Below, piece after piece: positions 63,312 to 64,000 of a stretch of 64,000 nucleotides of DNA. The notes under the pieces were generated by a model. It was not told the origin of the DNA. It did no database searches and worked only from the letters and a program-made list of their open reading frames with translations. The position numbers and the translations under genes are program-made. Numbering within the stretch: position 1 is the first letter of the stretch; every line of letters begins with the position of its first letter. The stretch is from the NCBI RefSeq assembly GCF_030317035.1, contig NZ_JASZYK010000007.1, positions 305,634 to 369,633 on the forward strand. The letters are read 5' to 3'. This DNA is from Variovorax sp. J22G73 (GTDB lineage: Bacteria > Pseudomonadota > Gammaproteobacteria > Burkholderiales > Burkholderiaceae_C).

Positions 63312-63868
63312 AAGCCGATGTTTCCTCTTCTCCCAAGGCCTCAGAACACAAGCACCTGGTGCTCGATCAAAGCGGTCTGGACGCTGCCCGCAACAGCCTG
63401 GACGAAGGCGCCGTCACGCCGAGCTATGGCCCATGGCGTGACGATGTCGTCAAGCTGCTGAACGATGCGCTGGCCACGGAGCTGGTGTGCGTGCTGCGCT
63501 ACAAGCGCCATTACTTCACCGCCAACGGTGTGGAGTCGCCGGCCATTGCAGATGAATTCCTGGTGCATGCCAATGAAGAGTCCGGCCATGCTGACCGGAT
63601 TGCAGAACGCATCGTGCAACTGGGCGGTGAGCCGGACTTTGCGCCCTCTCATCTGCTCGAGCGCAGTCATGCCGCCTATGACGAATCGACGGACCTTCAG
63701 GCGATGGTGCGGGCCAACCTGATTGCAGAGCGCATTGCCGTCGAGTCGTACCGGCAGATGATCGTACTGATCGGCGACAAGGATCCGACGACGCGTCGCA
63801 TGTTGGAAGACATTCTTTCCGATGAGGAAGAGCATGCGGATGAATTGAAGGATTGGCTCGGTCATTGA
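63308..63868 (+). CDS. Ferritin-like/bacterioferritin-type protein
   Basis: This 186-residue helical-bundle protein carries di-iron-type ligands spaced as in bacterioferritin/Dps relatives: LNDALATELVCVLRYKRHYF, then VHANEESGHADRIAERI (Glu-x-x-His), AERIAVESYRQMI and LSDEEEHADEL (Glu...Glu-x-x-His). It is likely an iron-storage or peroxide-protecting protein rather than heme bacterioferritin, since no Met ligand context is evident. It ends the operon, followed 22 bases later by a strong terminator. Confidence 0.88.
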   Translation: MKADVSSSPKASEHKHLVLDQSGLDAARNSLDEGAVTPSYGPWRDDVVKLLNDALATELVCVLRYKRHYFTANGVESPAIADEFLVHANEESGHADRIAERIVQLGGEPDFAPSHLLERSHAAYDESTDLQAMVRANLIAERIAVESYRQMIVLIGDKDPTTRRMLEDILSDEEEHADELKDWLGH

Positions 63869-63890
63869 TTACGAGCTTCTTGCTCAATGA

Positions 63891-63924
63891 AAAAGCCCGG
63901 AGGTTGATCCTTCCGGGCTTTTTT
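63891..63924 (+). terminator. Intrinsic terminator after the ferritin-like gene
   Basis: GCCCGGAGG-TTGAT-CCTTCCGGGC forms a stem with one bulge, flanked by AAAA and a T6 run. It lies 22 bases after the stop codon at 63866-63868 and would work in both directions. Confidence 0.88.
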
Positions 63925-64000
63925 ATTGCCTGAGTGCTTTGCGAGTTCGATTGCGAATTTGCTTTAGTTATCTGTTGCGCAAAGCAAAAAACCCCAGTCA

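Overview
The window is a chromosomal segment of a GC-rich beta-proteobacterium, most likely a Comamonadaceae member close to Variovorax. This rests on the neighbourhoods (DUF3460-scpA, secB-gpsA with grxC and rhodanese, gpmA-ctpA-moeB, a Bug-type binding protein in a catabolic operon), Burkholderiales-style protein sequences and uniformly GC-rich codon use. It is inference; no rRNA or marker gene is present to test it. No tRNA, rRNA, insertion sequence, prophage or CRISPR array was seen, and no stretch over 300 bases lacks a gene. The longest gene-free gaps are 58798-59041, 10596-10805 and 61592-61793.

Layout. (1) 1-10595, minus strand: a two-partner secretion pair. A FhaC/ShlB-type outer-membrane transporter is followed by a very large FHA/CdiA-like exoprotein whose C-terminal, probably toxic, end runs off the left edge. 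(2) 10806-19898: a molybdenum-centred region. It holds fdhD, a small winged-helix-like protein, a YdeP/FdhF-like molybdopterin oxidoreductase, a ParE-type toxin-antitoxin pair, the transporter modB-modA-modC, a nitroreductase, a TrmO/TsaA-like protein, a short ModE, and a lipoprotein with a molybdopterin-oxidoreductase-like fold. (3) 19924-31721: an OFA-type transporter, a LysR regulator, apbC, a patatin phospholipase, a hybrid histidine kinase, 2,3-diaminopropionate ammonia-lyase with an M20 amidohydrolase and a divergent Lrp regulator, and small membrane proteins. (4) 31772-36818: a YceH protein, an NAD-type isocitrate dehydrogenase, a hexapeptide-repeat protein, metG and a small lipoprotein.

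(5) 36844-43764: a tightly packed minus-strand operon facing a LysR regulator. It encodes a Bug-family binding protein, a secreted esterase-like hydrolase, a FAD oxidoreductase, a TIM-barrel isomerase, a shikimate-dehydrogenase-like enzyme and an alpha/beta hydrolase with a complete fluoroacetate-dehalogenase active site. No known pathway of this composition comes to mind, so it is the best candidate here for an undescribed system. (6) 43815-58797: housekeeping genes: an OmlA/BamE-like lipoprotein, DUF3460, scpA, nadB, panC, queE and queD, then nadA, nadC, gpsA, secB, grxC and a rhodanese on the other strand, then gpmA, ctpA, moeB and an AsmA protein. All three NAD de novo genes (nadA, nadB, nadC) lie within 7 kb but on opposite strands. 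(7) 59042-63868: a signalling group (a lone receiver, a NarL-type regulator, a CHASE3 histidine kinase) followed by a run of small membrane-associated stress proteins (DUF1328, DUF883/YqjD, DUF1469/YqjE, an unknown) ending in a ferritin-like protein and a terminator.

Several intergenic regions between regulators and their targets carry perfect inverted repeats that look like operators. They are listed separately.
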